Notes under the pieces: model-generated
Seen by the model: only the letters and a program-made list of their open reading frames with translations
Told to the model about the DNA's origin: nothing
Database searches by the model: none
Translations under genes and position numbers: made by a program
In this document: positions 22,685-32,295 of the stretch, piece after piece
Layout: each line of letters starts with the position of its first letter
How positions within the stretch are numbered: position 1 is the first letter of the stretch
Origin: Chaetomium olivaceum
Taxonomy: Eukaryota; Ascomycota; Sordariomycetes; Sordariales; Chaetomiaceae
Length of the DNA stretch: 64,000 bases
Direction: 5' to 3'
Assembly (NCBI GenBank): GCA_039881045.1
Contig: JAYWVB010000004.1
Coordinates: forward strand, 1,178,001-1,242,000

Positions 22685-23588
22685 ATGGAGTCCACTACCA
22701 ATGGGGCTTCGCCCAAACAAGTCTTCTTTTTGTGAGTGTGATAATGAGTGTGAATTGCGAGTCCATGGTATCTGACTTCATGTAGCGACATCGACAACTG
22801 TCTCTATCCAAAGAGTGAGTGAGGCAGCTTGATTCAAATATTCCAACATTCTTAAGAAGCCGAGGACTAAGAGAACCCAGGTGCCAAGGTCCATGACCTG
22901 ATGGCCGACCTCATCGATAGATACTTTGTCACTCATCTCATCTCTCACTGCCCTGGGACGACGCGGTCCGGCTGCACAAGGAGTACTACCAAAACTACGG
23001 CCTGGCTATTGAGGGGCTCGTACGGCACCACCAGATTGACCCCCTCGATTACAATGCCAAAGTCGACGACGCCCTCCCGCTCGACAATGTCATCAAGCCG
23101 CGGCCGGCGCTCAAGAAGCTGCTGGCTGACATCGACCGGAGCAAGGTCCGGCTCTGGCTCTTTACAAACGCCTATGTCAACCATGCCAAGCGGGTGATTC
23201 GCCTGCTCGAAATCGAGGAATTCTTTGAGGGTATCACATACTGTGACTATAGCGATGTGCCATTGCTCTGCAAGCCGAAACCCGAAATGTACCAGAAGGC
23301 AATGCGCCAAGCGGGAGTTGAGAAATATGAGGATTGTTTCTTCGTTGGTGAGTTATTGTTTCCAGGCTCAGTAATCGAACAGAGAATAAAGTACTTACGC
23401 TAGAACTAGACGACTCGTACCAAAACTGCAAGAAAGCACAGGAACTCGGGTGGAAGGTAGCGCATCTTGTCGAGGAAGGCGTCAAACCACCCAGGACACC
23501 GGCCTGTCAGTTCCAAATTCGCCATCTGGAAGAACTACGGGCAGTCTTCCCGCAATGTTTCAAGGGGGCCGCAGCGGAAGCAGGTTAA
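22685..23588 (+). CDS. HAD-superfamily pyrimidine 5'-nucleotidase, Sdt1/Phm8 type (apparent frameshift)
   Basis: Probable cytosolic phosphatase acting on pyrimidine nucleoside monophosphates. Four exons: 22685-22731, 22786-22814, 22881-23347 and 23410-23588, with introns of 54, 66 and 62 bp. HAD motif I spans exons 1-2 as VFFFDIDNCLYPKS, the two Asp residues being nucleophile and acid/base. Motif II is VRLWLFTNAYVNHAKR, motif III holds the Lys in LLCKPKPEMY, and motif IV is the DDS of FVDDSYQNC, split by the last intron. In exon 3 the frame breaks after YFVTHL near 22934-22952, then resumes as LPWDDAVRLHKEYYQNYGL. A five-base tandem duplication (CATCT twice) or one missing base explains it equally well. 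Family members normally run straight from YF-THL to LPWDDA. Without correction the protein would be truncated early. Confidence 0.85.
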
Positions 23589-23865
23589 GGAAAAGCCGAA
23601 CAGGACGAAGAGACTCAAGAGTCCATAGACAGACCGGATTTTGGATAGATCCGGCGCCTTTAATATGGCGCCAATCATGCATGATCAATAGAAGAAGCAA
23701 TTACATAGCCCCATCCGATGTGTCCTGGCCCCTGGTCACAACAACCAAACCAACGCCGAACTCCGTCCAAGACCGTCCGCCATGCCCCCTATCCATCCCA
23801 ACTCCACCTAAACACCATAACCTCCAAAGTCCAATAAACCAAACCCCCCTCCCTCCCCTAAGAGA

Positions 23866-24486
23866 TCAAGGCCTTTGCAAACTCCTCAACAACGCATCCA
23901 GCTGCCCGAAAACCTCATCCCGCTCCCGGACTGCCTCCAGGCGCTGCGCCTCCAACCCTGCGATCTCCTCCTCCAGCCCGCTGATGATGCGCAGCTGGTC
24001 GCGCTCGCTGTTCTGCAGGCCCGGCAGCTCCGACACAAGGTACTCGATCCGCTGCGCTTGCACGATCATGTCGCGTGCTACCTCGGCCTGGCCATCTTTG
24101 AAGGTCTGCGGGTCGAGCGTTTCCACTGTGGTGAGAGTAGGCGTTGGTTAGTGCTCTGTGGCTGTGATCGTGTCTGTGACTATGTCTATGCTGAGGTGAT
24201 GGGGGGATTATGGTGGTTTGGTGGCAGTGGTGGTGGTGGTGGTGGGTGAGGGGCAATGCGCACCTTCTTTGGGTTGGTCGGCTTTGAGATCGGGGATCTT
24301 GTCGCTGGGGTTGAATTGCTCGAGGTCGTGGTGCCGCTCGACGTAGTAGAGGCCTGCGATGAACATGGTGCAGAGCTATGCGCGGCCGACAGGGTTAGTG
24401 GGTTGGGGAGTGGTTAAGCCGGCGGAGGGGTGCTCTGCGCGTACCAGGTCCATCGACTCTTGCAACTGGGTGAGGATGTCCGACAT
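23866..24486 (-). CDS. MED21: Mediator complex subunit 21 (Srb7)
   Basis: Subunit of the middle module of Mediator, which bridges activators and RNA polymerase II in the nucleus. Three exons on the minus strand: 24445-24486, 24264-24375 and 23866-24125, with introns of 69 and 138 bp; 137 residues, matching the usual 130-150. The N-terminus MSDILTQLQESMDLLCTMF and the following VERHHDLEQFNP are typical of MED21. The C-terminal half is a long coiled coil (QAQRIEYLVSELPGL to LEEEIAGLEAQRLEAVRERD) through which MED21 pairs with MED7. It is divergent from RRG7 with a 296-bp shared upstream region. Confidence 0.93.
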
Positions 24487-24782
24487 GGTAGCGGGCTGGT
24501 GCAAATCAACTGGAGGTAAGGTCTTTGGCGCAAAGCGAAAGGGTGCTGGCGCAAGGTGTGAAAGTAACCGCGTCGACGCTGAATGGGGTGGAACGGAGAG
24601 ATCAAGAAAGGAAGATCAATGTAACTCGGCGGCCGGCAAACTGTGGGGTTCGGGCTGGAGAAGCTTTGACCGAGCGACAAAGCGGGAATGATTAAACTTC
24701 CAATTCCGGCAGGCAACTTTTTAGCTTCACTTGCAGACCACCACCTCTAATTCAAACCGTAAGAGCAGGTATCTATCCGAAA
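24487..24782. promoter_or_regulatory. Compact bidirectional promoter region, MED21/RRG7
   Basis: The two start codons are only 296 bp apart and point away from each other, so both promoters share this short segment. No individual binding site is claimed. Confidence 0.5.
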
Positions 24783-25666
24783 ATGAGGCTCTCTTTCCTT
24801 GCTCGTCGGCTCCCACATCTCACCCCTTCACTACCCCCTCTCCGCCACGTTTTCTCCTCGGCCGCCGCTGCCCGACCGGATCCCGAATCCACCCCCGAAT
24901 CACAGCATCATCAACCTCCACAAGAACAACACCCACTGCCACCACCCAACCATGCCACACCAACAACCACAACCACAACCACAACTCTCAAACCACCACC
25001 ACACCATCACCGCCCCATCAAAACCAACCCCTAACCTATCCCACCGCCCCCTCCCCGCACCACAACTCCCTCCCCACCTTCCTCGCCTACGCCGCCCGCG
25101 CAAACCTCGACCCCAACTCCACCGTCTACGTCGGCACCCACTTCGAGTACACCGCCCTCAACACCCTCTCCCGCTACGGCCTGGCCCTGCGTCGCGTCGG
25201 CGGCACCTCCGACGGCGGCATCGACCTGCTCGGCGTCTGGACCCTGCCCATCCCCGTTCCCGTCTCTGGGAGCACCTCTGGGAGCAACCCCCCGCTCCGT
25301 GTGCTGGGCCAGTGCAAGGCCGTGCAGCGGCCCGGGCCGCATCTAGTGAGGGAGCTGGAGGGTGCGTTTGCGAGTGCGCCCGCTGGGTGGAGGGGGAAGG
25401 GGGTGGTGGGGCTGTTGGTGACGGAGAAGCACGCGACGAAGGGGATCCGGGAGGCGCTGGCGCGGAGTCGGTGGCCGATGGGGTTTGTGGCGTGCTCGAG
25501 GGAAGGGGTGGTTGAGCAGTTTTTGTGGAATCGGAGGGCGGAGGAGGAGGGGCTGGAGGGGTTTGGTGTTGGGATGAGGTACGGTGGTGATGGACGGCAG
25601 GAGCTGGTTCTGACGTGGAGGGGACGGAATCTGCCTTTTGTGAAGGCCGATGAAGCATCTGGGTAA
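24783..25666 (+). CDS. RRG7: Mitochondrial respiratory growth protein 7 family (apparent frameshift)
   Basis: Mitochondrial protein of the RRG7/DUF2034 family, required for respiratory growth in yeast. The N-terminus MRLSFLARRLPHLTPSLPPL is basic and lacks acidic residues, as expected for a mitochondrial presequence. The conserved part begins at SLPTFLAYAARANLDPNSTV, then VGTHFEYTALNTLSRYG, GGTSDGGIDLLGVW and VLGQCKAV. The GGID and QCK elements resemble the metal-binding core of Mrr-like PD-(D/E)xK nucleases. Presequence and conserved part are in different frames. The shift (one missing base) falls somewhere in a low-complexity C/A-rich tract between about 24850 and 25035. An intron is unlikely because that tract has almost no GT. 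It has no other introns. An alternative start in the second frame at 24731 would lack a presequence. Confidence 0.8.
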
Positions 25667-25994
25667 GGGGATGGATGGATGTTCTGGCTAGGATGGCAGA
25701 TTGAATGAGTATCGATACGGCTCACTGATGGATTTGCGGCTCGAGAGAGAGTGGGTAAGTCGAATTGTTGAGAACCTGGGGTTGACAGCTGACGCCATCA
25801 CCAGGTTCGATCGATTATTTGCGTGGTCGGTGATGCGGCGGAAAATGTAGCAGTGACACTTGTCTATGGGGGTGGCTATAATGCTCGGTTGCCCCGGGGC
25901 AGGCCGTCGACCATTGATATAGTAGTTCTGCATTGCCCAATATCACCGACCACCCCCGCCCCAAATTCCGAGCGGTCAGAGGGGGTGGTTAGGG

Positions 25995-26055
25995 CCCCGG
26001 AGCGAGATTCACTGGTATCTCGAGAGAGAGGTCGCCAGTTCGAGTCGGCCCGGGG
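25995..26055 (+). other. Degenerate tRNA-like element
   Basis: A 6-bp outer stem (CCCCGG at 25995-26000 with CCGGGG at 26050-26055) encloses a D-arm-like hairpin (CGAGAT pairing with ATCTCG, loop containing TGG) and a T-arm-like segment with a B-box-like GCCAGTTCGAGTCGGC. Only about 12 nt lie between the two arms, so an anticodon arm is absent, and the T-arm appears to lack one base. This is read as a tRNA relic or tRNA-derived element, not a working gene. It may be coincidence. Confidence 0.3.
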
Positions 26056-26111
26056 TAGGTTAAAATGGGAGAGGGTCCGCCCGCTCCCGATAAACGGGCT
26101 GACCACCGAAA

Positions 26112-26152
26112 GGTAAACCCCCAAGGGGTTTCGTAGCCGCTACCTCCCTCAA
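26112..26152. repeat. Hairpin-forming inverted repeats
   Basis: AAACCCC-CAA-GGGGTTT forms a perfect 7-bp hairpin. It is followed at once by CGTAGCCGCTACC, and by a GCTACC/GGTAGC pair that closes just beyond this interval (to about 26162). The function is unknown. A transcribed structured RNA or the remnant of a small element is possible. Confidence 0.5.
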
Positions 26153-26601
26153 AAGGGGTAGCAGTGAGCTTTTGTTATGTACCCTGGGCCTCTTGCGAGT
26201 CGTCTACCGGCTCTGTCGCCTGTCTTTTCCGCGTTTTATTCAACAGTTGAATCAAAATGCGTTATTGGAATTGTTTACCTACCCATTTCCCAGCGGTAGT
26301 TACCTAGGCCAAATATAAGAATTTGGGCTTTATACAGCAAGCGGGACTAAGCTGTTTGAAACACTCACAAATGACAGCAGCGAAAAAGAAATTCAAGGAA
26401 AAGGCTGTGAAGCACGCTTCTTTTAATGAAAAGTCCCGTTACCAACGACAGTGCTCGGTTGTTGACATGTAACCACGATAAAACAAAAATGGCCAATCCA
26501 AGTCCGACCCTGTAGCCAACCCGCAGGCAATGCCCAAAACCAAACCAAATCCCCATCCCTCACCATGCAAAATATATTTAACCAAAAGATACCCCAGACA
26601 A

Positions 26602-27179
26602 TCAATCATCCCAGATCGCCTGCCTGGCCTTGGCAGCCGCCTCCTCCTTCAACCTCTCCTGCTCCTCTCCTCCTCCCTCCGCTTCTTCTCCTTCTCGCGC
26701 ACCGCCCGGTCGTACGCCCGCTGTTCCTCCGTCGGCCGAGGCGCCCTCATGCCCAGAGCACTAGCAATCATGCGGCGGGCCACCGCATCAGTCTTCTCGG
26801 GCCGTTTCGAGGGCCCGCCCGAGGAGGACGATGACCCCGGGTAATCGCCCGCGCCCTCAAAGGGCGGGATGCTGAACCCGGGGCCCGGGAGCGCGGATGG
26901 TGAGAAGGGCCGCTTATTGGCGCTGCCGAGCGGGGACATGGGTGTTGGTGGCGGCGCGGAGGTGCCCGCGTGACCAAGGGCGGCGACAGGCGTGGCTTGC
27001 GCTGTGTCGGGCGTCTCGTCATCCTCGTCGGCTTCGTCTTCCCAGCTGTCGGCAACGGGGCTGCTTTTGCTTTTGGGTTTGGTCCGCGGTTGGCTGGCTG
27101 TTGTTGTCTCGAGCTCGGTGGTCTTGAGAGAGAGCTTGGCGAGGTTCGACGTGACCTCGTCTTTGGACTTGGTAGCCAT
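26602..27179 (-). CDS. Small basic coiled-coil protein of unknown function (apparent frameshift near C-terminus)
   Basis: About 192 residues, single exon. It starts MATKSKDEVTSNLAKLSLKT, has an acidic segment (DSWEDEADEDDETPD), a Pro/Ser-rich middle (SIPPFEGAGDYPGSS), a conserved-looking block (KTDAVARRMIASALGMRAPR) and a charged helix (REKEKKRREEE). Near 26660-26675 one base appears to be missing in a purine run of the coding strand. Restoring it joins the helix to QERLKEEAAAKARQAIWDD and a stop at 26602. Read without correction the protein ends in SRRG at 26649. The family is not recognised. It lies divergent from the mitochondrial Lon gene, with 888 bp between the start codons. Confidence 0.7.
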
Positions 27180-28067
27180 GATGGGAAGATACTATGCAAA
27201 TCCGTCTACAAAGGAATCAAGGCCAGTTGAGAACCGCGTGCTGCGGAAAGTGAGGAGGAGAAGGCGAATTGTCTTGTTCTTATGGTTGGGACAAGGCTCG
27301 GTCCAACCTAACAGTGCCGCTGCCAAGCGTCAAGAGTGAGACGAATGCACCGAGGAAGGATCAAAAATAGGTTCGAGCGTGGGAGGAAGAGATGGTTTTA
27401 GCCGTCGAGGTTGTAGGAGAGTGTGCGTTTTATGAACGAGTTAGGTGACGTAGGTATTGTGTGTGAGCGACGTGCCCAACACACAGACGCCGGATGCAGG
27501 TCGAGTGATGCTTCGAGATGAAGGCACATGCGACTTCTCATTGAAGTGTTTCCAAGCCTCCATGGGTCTGGAACATCCAGGTAAGCCGAGTGCGGGGGCG
27601 GGGCGGTCCGTGGGGTAGCCGTGCCTCAGCCTCTGTGGCTCAAAACTCTTTTTGAATACCTCAGGTACCGAGGTACCTGAGGACCTCCCGGAACCAAATT
27701 GAGGCTGGTTGAATCCAGGCAGCCCCTGTCATGACGCGCGAGAGTGCCAAGCCTTGCCAGCAGATTCCAAAAACCGTCGTTTAGCCCCATCCCATTATTA
27801 AGACATCATCGCCGAGATCCCGGCCGTCCCAGGCGTTTTCGGAGCGACCCTTGAACCCTCAACCACCGCCCCCAGGGTTTCTCTGTTCTGCGCGGCTTAA
27901 TTTGTATATTATTTTTTCAGTTATTTGAACGTTTCGGCCACGTTGATTGCATTATAGACTCTGCTTTTGCCGCCGCGTCCAGTACGCCGAGCTCAGATCG
28001 ACCGGAACAGAAACCCGCAAATCCTGACGTCAAATCGTCCTGAAGCTCTGCCGTTTACCAATTCACA
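27180..28067. promoter_or_regulatory. Divergent upstream region between the small coiled-coil gene and PIM1
   Basis: 888 bp separate the two start codons. The region contains a perfect GGTACC-centred palindrome (27659-27682, listed separately). No heat-shock element could be called with confidence. Confidence 0.45.
27659..27682. repeat. Perfect 11-bp inverted repeat
   Basis: CCTCAGGTACC, a 2-bp spacer (GA), then GGTACCTGAGG. Each arm ends in a GGTACC-type core. It stands alone in the divergent region about 385 bp upstream of the Lon start codon. Confidence 0.9.
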
Positions 28068-31000
28068 ATGCTGCCCCGACAGCGAGTCCTTCGGTTATCC
28101 GCGCCGAAGAACCCCATTTTCTCAGCATCATCACGAAGCCTGAGCGCATACTCCATCCCGGCATCAATACGACAGCGGCGAAATGCTGCCCCGCGGCTGC
28201 AGAGCTCCTCGAGGAGCTCATGGCCCTCGTCTCTTTCGAACTTCTCGACGTACACTGCGCTAGGGAAAAAGAAGGATGGATTCTTCGACGGCGCCACTGA
28301 GCCTCTCTCGGAGGAGGAGAAGAAGGCGAACCTCGAGAAAGCCGAGGCTGGAGAGAAGGAGGCCACAAAGGCGAAGTCTTCAACCTCCGATGCGCCATCC
28401 AACACCAGCGGCAAGGGCACCCCAGAGTCGCCGGATGGCAAAAGTAGCGCCGCCGGTGGTGCTTCGTCTGGCTCGGGGGGGGATGATTCAGGGTCAAGCG
28501 GTGGCAAACGTGGGCGGAAGAGTGACAAGGCGCTCGCAAAGCCGGTCGTGCCAGAAATCTACCCTCAGGTTTTGGCGATACCCATTGCCAAGAGGCCGTT
28601 GTTCCCGGGGTTCTACAAAGCTATTACCATTAAAGACCCCAATGTCGCTGCTGCGATCACCGAGATGTTCAAGCGGGGACAACCCTATGTTGGAGCTTTC
28701 CTGTTCAAGGACGAGAATGCCGATGACGATGTCATCCGCAACGCGGACGATGTCCACGACGTCGGTGTTTTTGCCCAGGTCACCAGCGCATTCCCCATGA
28801 ACTCGCAGGGCGGCGAGAGTGGAGGCCTGACCGCCATCCTGTACCCCCACCGCAGAATACGGCTGTCTTCGTTGATCCCGCCGGGAGCTGCGGATGCTTC
28901 AAAGGCCGTTCCTGTCGCGGAACCTATCCCCGAGCCTACGGCCAAGCCGACAGAGGAGGTGGATCAGAAGGGAGACGTGGTAGCGAGCTTCGAGGAGAGC
29001 GCCGTCGAGCAGAAGCCCGAGACACCCAAGAAGCTGCACGAGGTGACTTCTTTTCTGAAGAAGTACCCGGTCAGCATCGCCAACGTCGACAACCTCACCG
29101 AGGAACCTCACGACCCCAAAAGCCAAGTGGTCCGTGCCGTCACGAACGAGATCGTAAACGTTTTCAAGGAGGTCGCCAGCATGAACAGCTTGTTCAGGGA
29201 CCAGATCTCTACATTCTCCATCAGCCAGTCTGCCGGCAACGTCATGTCAGAGCCTGCCAAGCTCGCTGATTTTGCCGCTGCGGTCTCTGCGGGAGAGCCT
29301 GCCGAGCTTCAAGAAGTCTTGGAGAGCTTGAACGTCGAGGACAGGATGCACAAGGCGCTCTTGGTGCTCAAGAAGGAACTGGCCAATGCTCAGCTTCAGT
29401 CAAAGATCACCAAGGATGTGGAGAGTAAGATTACAAAACGGCAGCGTGAGTACTGGTTGATGGAGCAGATGAAGGGCATTCGACGGGAGCTCGGTATTGA
29501 GTCGGATGGCAAGGATAAGCTGGTCGAGAAGTTCAAGGAAAAGGCGGACAAGCTGGCGATGCCTGAGGCAGTGCGGAAGGTGTTCGACGAGGAGCTCAAC
29601 AAGCTGGCGCACCTAGAACCGGCCGCTTCCGAGTTTAACGTGACCCGGAACTACCTTGACTGGCTCACGCAGATTCCGTGGGGATTGAAAAGCGCCGAGA
29701 ACTTTGACATCAAGAACGCCATGACCGTTTTAGACGAGGACCACTATGGCCTCAAGGATGTCAAGGATCGCATCCTGGAGTTTATTGCAGTTGGAAAGCT
29801 GCGTGGAACCGTCGAGGGCAAGATCCTCTGCTTCGTTGGCCCTCCTGGTGTGGGTAAGACGAGTATTGGAAAGTCAATTGCCCGCGCGCTCAACCGCGAG
29901 TACTACCGGTTCAGCGTTGGTGGTCTCACCGACGTCGCCGAAATTAAGGGGCATAGGAGGACATACGTCGGCGCTCTACCTGGCCGTGTCATCCAGGCCC
30001 TAAAGAAGTGCAAGACTGAGAACCCCTTGATCTTGATCGACGAGATCGACAAGATTGGACGCGGTTACCAAGGAGACCCTTCCTCGGCCCTGCTCGAGCT
30101 TCTCGACCCTGAGCAAAACAGCTCGTTCCTCGACCACTACATGGACGTCCCTGTAGACCTCTCCAAGGTTCTTTTCGTCTGCACCGCCAACATGACTGAT
30201 ACCATCCCGCGACCACTCCTCGACCGTATGGAGGTCATCAGGCTGTCTGGATATGTCTCGGACGAGAAGATGGCCATCGCCGAGAGGTATCTCGCGCCAC
30301 AGGCGCAGGAGCTTGCCGGTCTCAAGCAGGTCGACGTGCAGCTGGACAAGGCGGCGATCGAGGAGCTCATCAAGTCATATTGCAGAGAAGCCGGTGTCCG
30401 GAACCTCAAGAAGCAGATCGAGAAGGTCTACCGGAAATCGGCACTGAAGATTGTTCAGGATCTGGGTGAAGAGGCGCTGCCCGAGGCGGAGGCTCTTACA
30501 GACGAGGGCAAGGCTGCCCGCGAGGCATCGGAGAAGGAGGGCAGGGCTCAAGAGGCCGGTAAGGAAGCAACCGAAAAGGAGACTACTGAGAAGCCAGACT
30601 ACCGCTCAAGGTCCCCGAGAGCGTGCATGTCACCATCGGCAAGGATAACCTCAAAGATTACGTGGGTCCCCCGGTTTTTACCTCGGACAGGCTCTACGAT
30701 GTCACCCCGCCAGGCGTCACGATGGGCCTGGCCTGGACCCAGCTCGGCGGTGCCGCGATGTATGTCGAGGCCATCCTCCAAGCCGCCCTTAGGAAATCCA
30801 GCCGTCCGTCGCTCGAAATCACGGGCAACCTCAAGACGGTCATGAAAGAATCTTCGACCATCGCCTACTCGTTCGCCAAGTCGTGGATGGCCAAGGAGTT
30901 CCCCGAGAACCACTTCCTCGAGAAAGCCAAGATCCACGTGCACGTGCCCGAAGGCGCGGTACAGAAGGACGGCCCGTCTGCGGGTGTCACCATGGCGACA

Positions 31001-31482
31001 TCCCTCCTGTCGCTGGCCCTCGAGACCCCCGTCGACCCCGCCGTCGCCATGACGGGCGAGCTGACTCTGACCGGCAAGGTCCTCCGCATCGGCGGCCTGC
31101 GCGAGAAGACAGTGGCGGCGCGCCGCGCGGGCTGCAAGATGATCATCTTCCCGCAGGACAACATGTCTGACTGGCTGGAGCTTCCGGAGGTATGCATTCC
31201 CCTTCCCTTTTCCCTTTTTTTTTGCCCCTTGCTTTTTCTTTTTACCCCACATCCACCCGCACCTGCAAAGGGTTGATCGGCAACGGCGCGTGCTAACGGC
31301 GGCAATTTTCTCTCCTGCAGAACATCAAGGAAGGCATTGAAGGCCGCCCGGCGAGCTGGTACTCGGAGGTGTTTGACCTGATCTTCCCCAACCTGGACCA
31401 GGAGCAGGCCAACAAGTGTAAGATTTGTGATAACAAGGAAGCCGAATCCGACGAGAAGTCGGACGACGACAAGAGCGATTAG
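28068..31482 (+). CDS. PIM1: Mitochondrial Lon protease (apparent frameshift before the protease domain)
   Basis: ATP-dependent serine protease of the mitochondrial matrix that degrades misfolded proteins; about 1094 residues. Two exons, 28068-31189 and 31321-31482, with a 131-bp intron. The first about 75 residues are Arg/Ser-rich and form a presequence. A charged low-complexity linker leads to the LON N-terminal domain (VLAIPIAKRPLFPGFYKAI). The AAA module has Walker A GPPGVGKTS (near residue 595) and Walker B LILIDEIDK (near 655). The protease domain has the Ser/Lys dyad: S971 in KDGPSAGVTMA and K1014 in GGLREKTVAARRAG. Near 30601-30604 the frame shifts just before LKVPESVHVTIGKDNLKDYV. 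One C added to TACCGC restores it and phases then close. Without it the enzyme would lose its whole protease domain. The tail after IFPNLD has a CxxC and an acidic Lys-rich end. Confidence 0.92.
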
Positions 31483-32276
31483 AGCGGTACGTACGGATAC
31501 GGGAGAGGGGACGCAGAGAGACACAAGAGAGTCAAGGAGAGGAGTCTAGTCAGCCCATGCAGGTTGGCTTCATCCTGCGCCCAATAACAGCCGCTGTTGT
31601 TTATTAGGCGAGCTGCTTTTGACCTGTTGCGTGCGAATGGATGAGCGCGGCCGGCCCATGGGGGCTAGGGCAGGGTGCAGAATTGCATGCCCGCGCCCCA
31701 CGGCGGCGCGTCGGATTGTAGGATCGATCGGAGGGGGACAGGGGGAAAAGGGGAGGCAGCGTGGGAGTGAGTGGACGAGGAGCCGAGGGGGGCAGGTGGT
31801 GGTGCATTTACCTGGCGTTGAGCGGGGGGCGGCGGAGATGGGTGGTGGACACAAATGGACGGCAAATGGCGATGAAATCTTGTCTTGAACTCAAAATCAT
31901 AGAACGGTGGCCGGCGTCGCCGCGCGCACACATACATACACATCCTCACTCCTTGTTAATGAAAGCTCCATTACACACTATCCTCACCTACCTATTGTTA
32001 CGTCCCATGATGCTTTCGGAGTCCCGAACTTGTACATACTTGTGCCCGGTGTTACGAGCTCGGGGGGTTGGCCACTCCTCCGGGTAGTCTCTGGGTAGTA
32101 GCCCGACACAGGGAAGAATACCCATCCATTCATGTCCAATGGTTGGATGGAGGATGGTACGCGTGATGGAGAGACTCTGCGGTACGAGCCTCGGTGGTCT
32201 CGTCTTACACTCCCTTGAGCACGCTCACTCTGGGGGGGATTATCTACGGGAATGTGTGGGCTCGCGAGCGGCATAC

Positions 32277-32295
32277 GTATGTATGTATGTATGTA
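32277..32295. repeat. GTAT microsatellite
   Basis: Nearly five perfect copies of GTAT within a gene-free stretch. Confidence 0.9.

Larger units (their letters stand above)
25667..26601. other. Gene-free stretch containing hairpin-rich DNA
   Basis: Lies between the 3' ends of RRG7 and the small coiled-coil gene. The centre (about 25940-26165) is GC-rich and dense in short inverted repeats, including a tRNA-like element described separately. The right part (26170-26560) is more AT-rich and featureless. Confidence 0.55.

Noticed and set aside
28068..31482. Programmed ribosomal frameshifting as the cause of the Lon break
   Set aside because: The site TAC CGC TCA has no slippery heptamer or obvious downstream structure, and the other six breaks share no motif with it.
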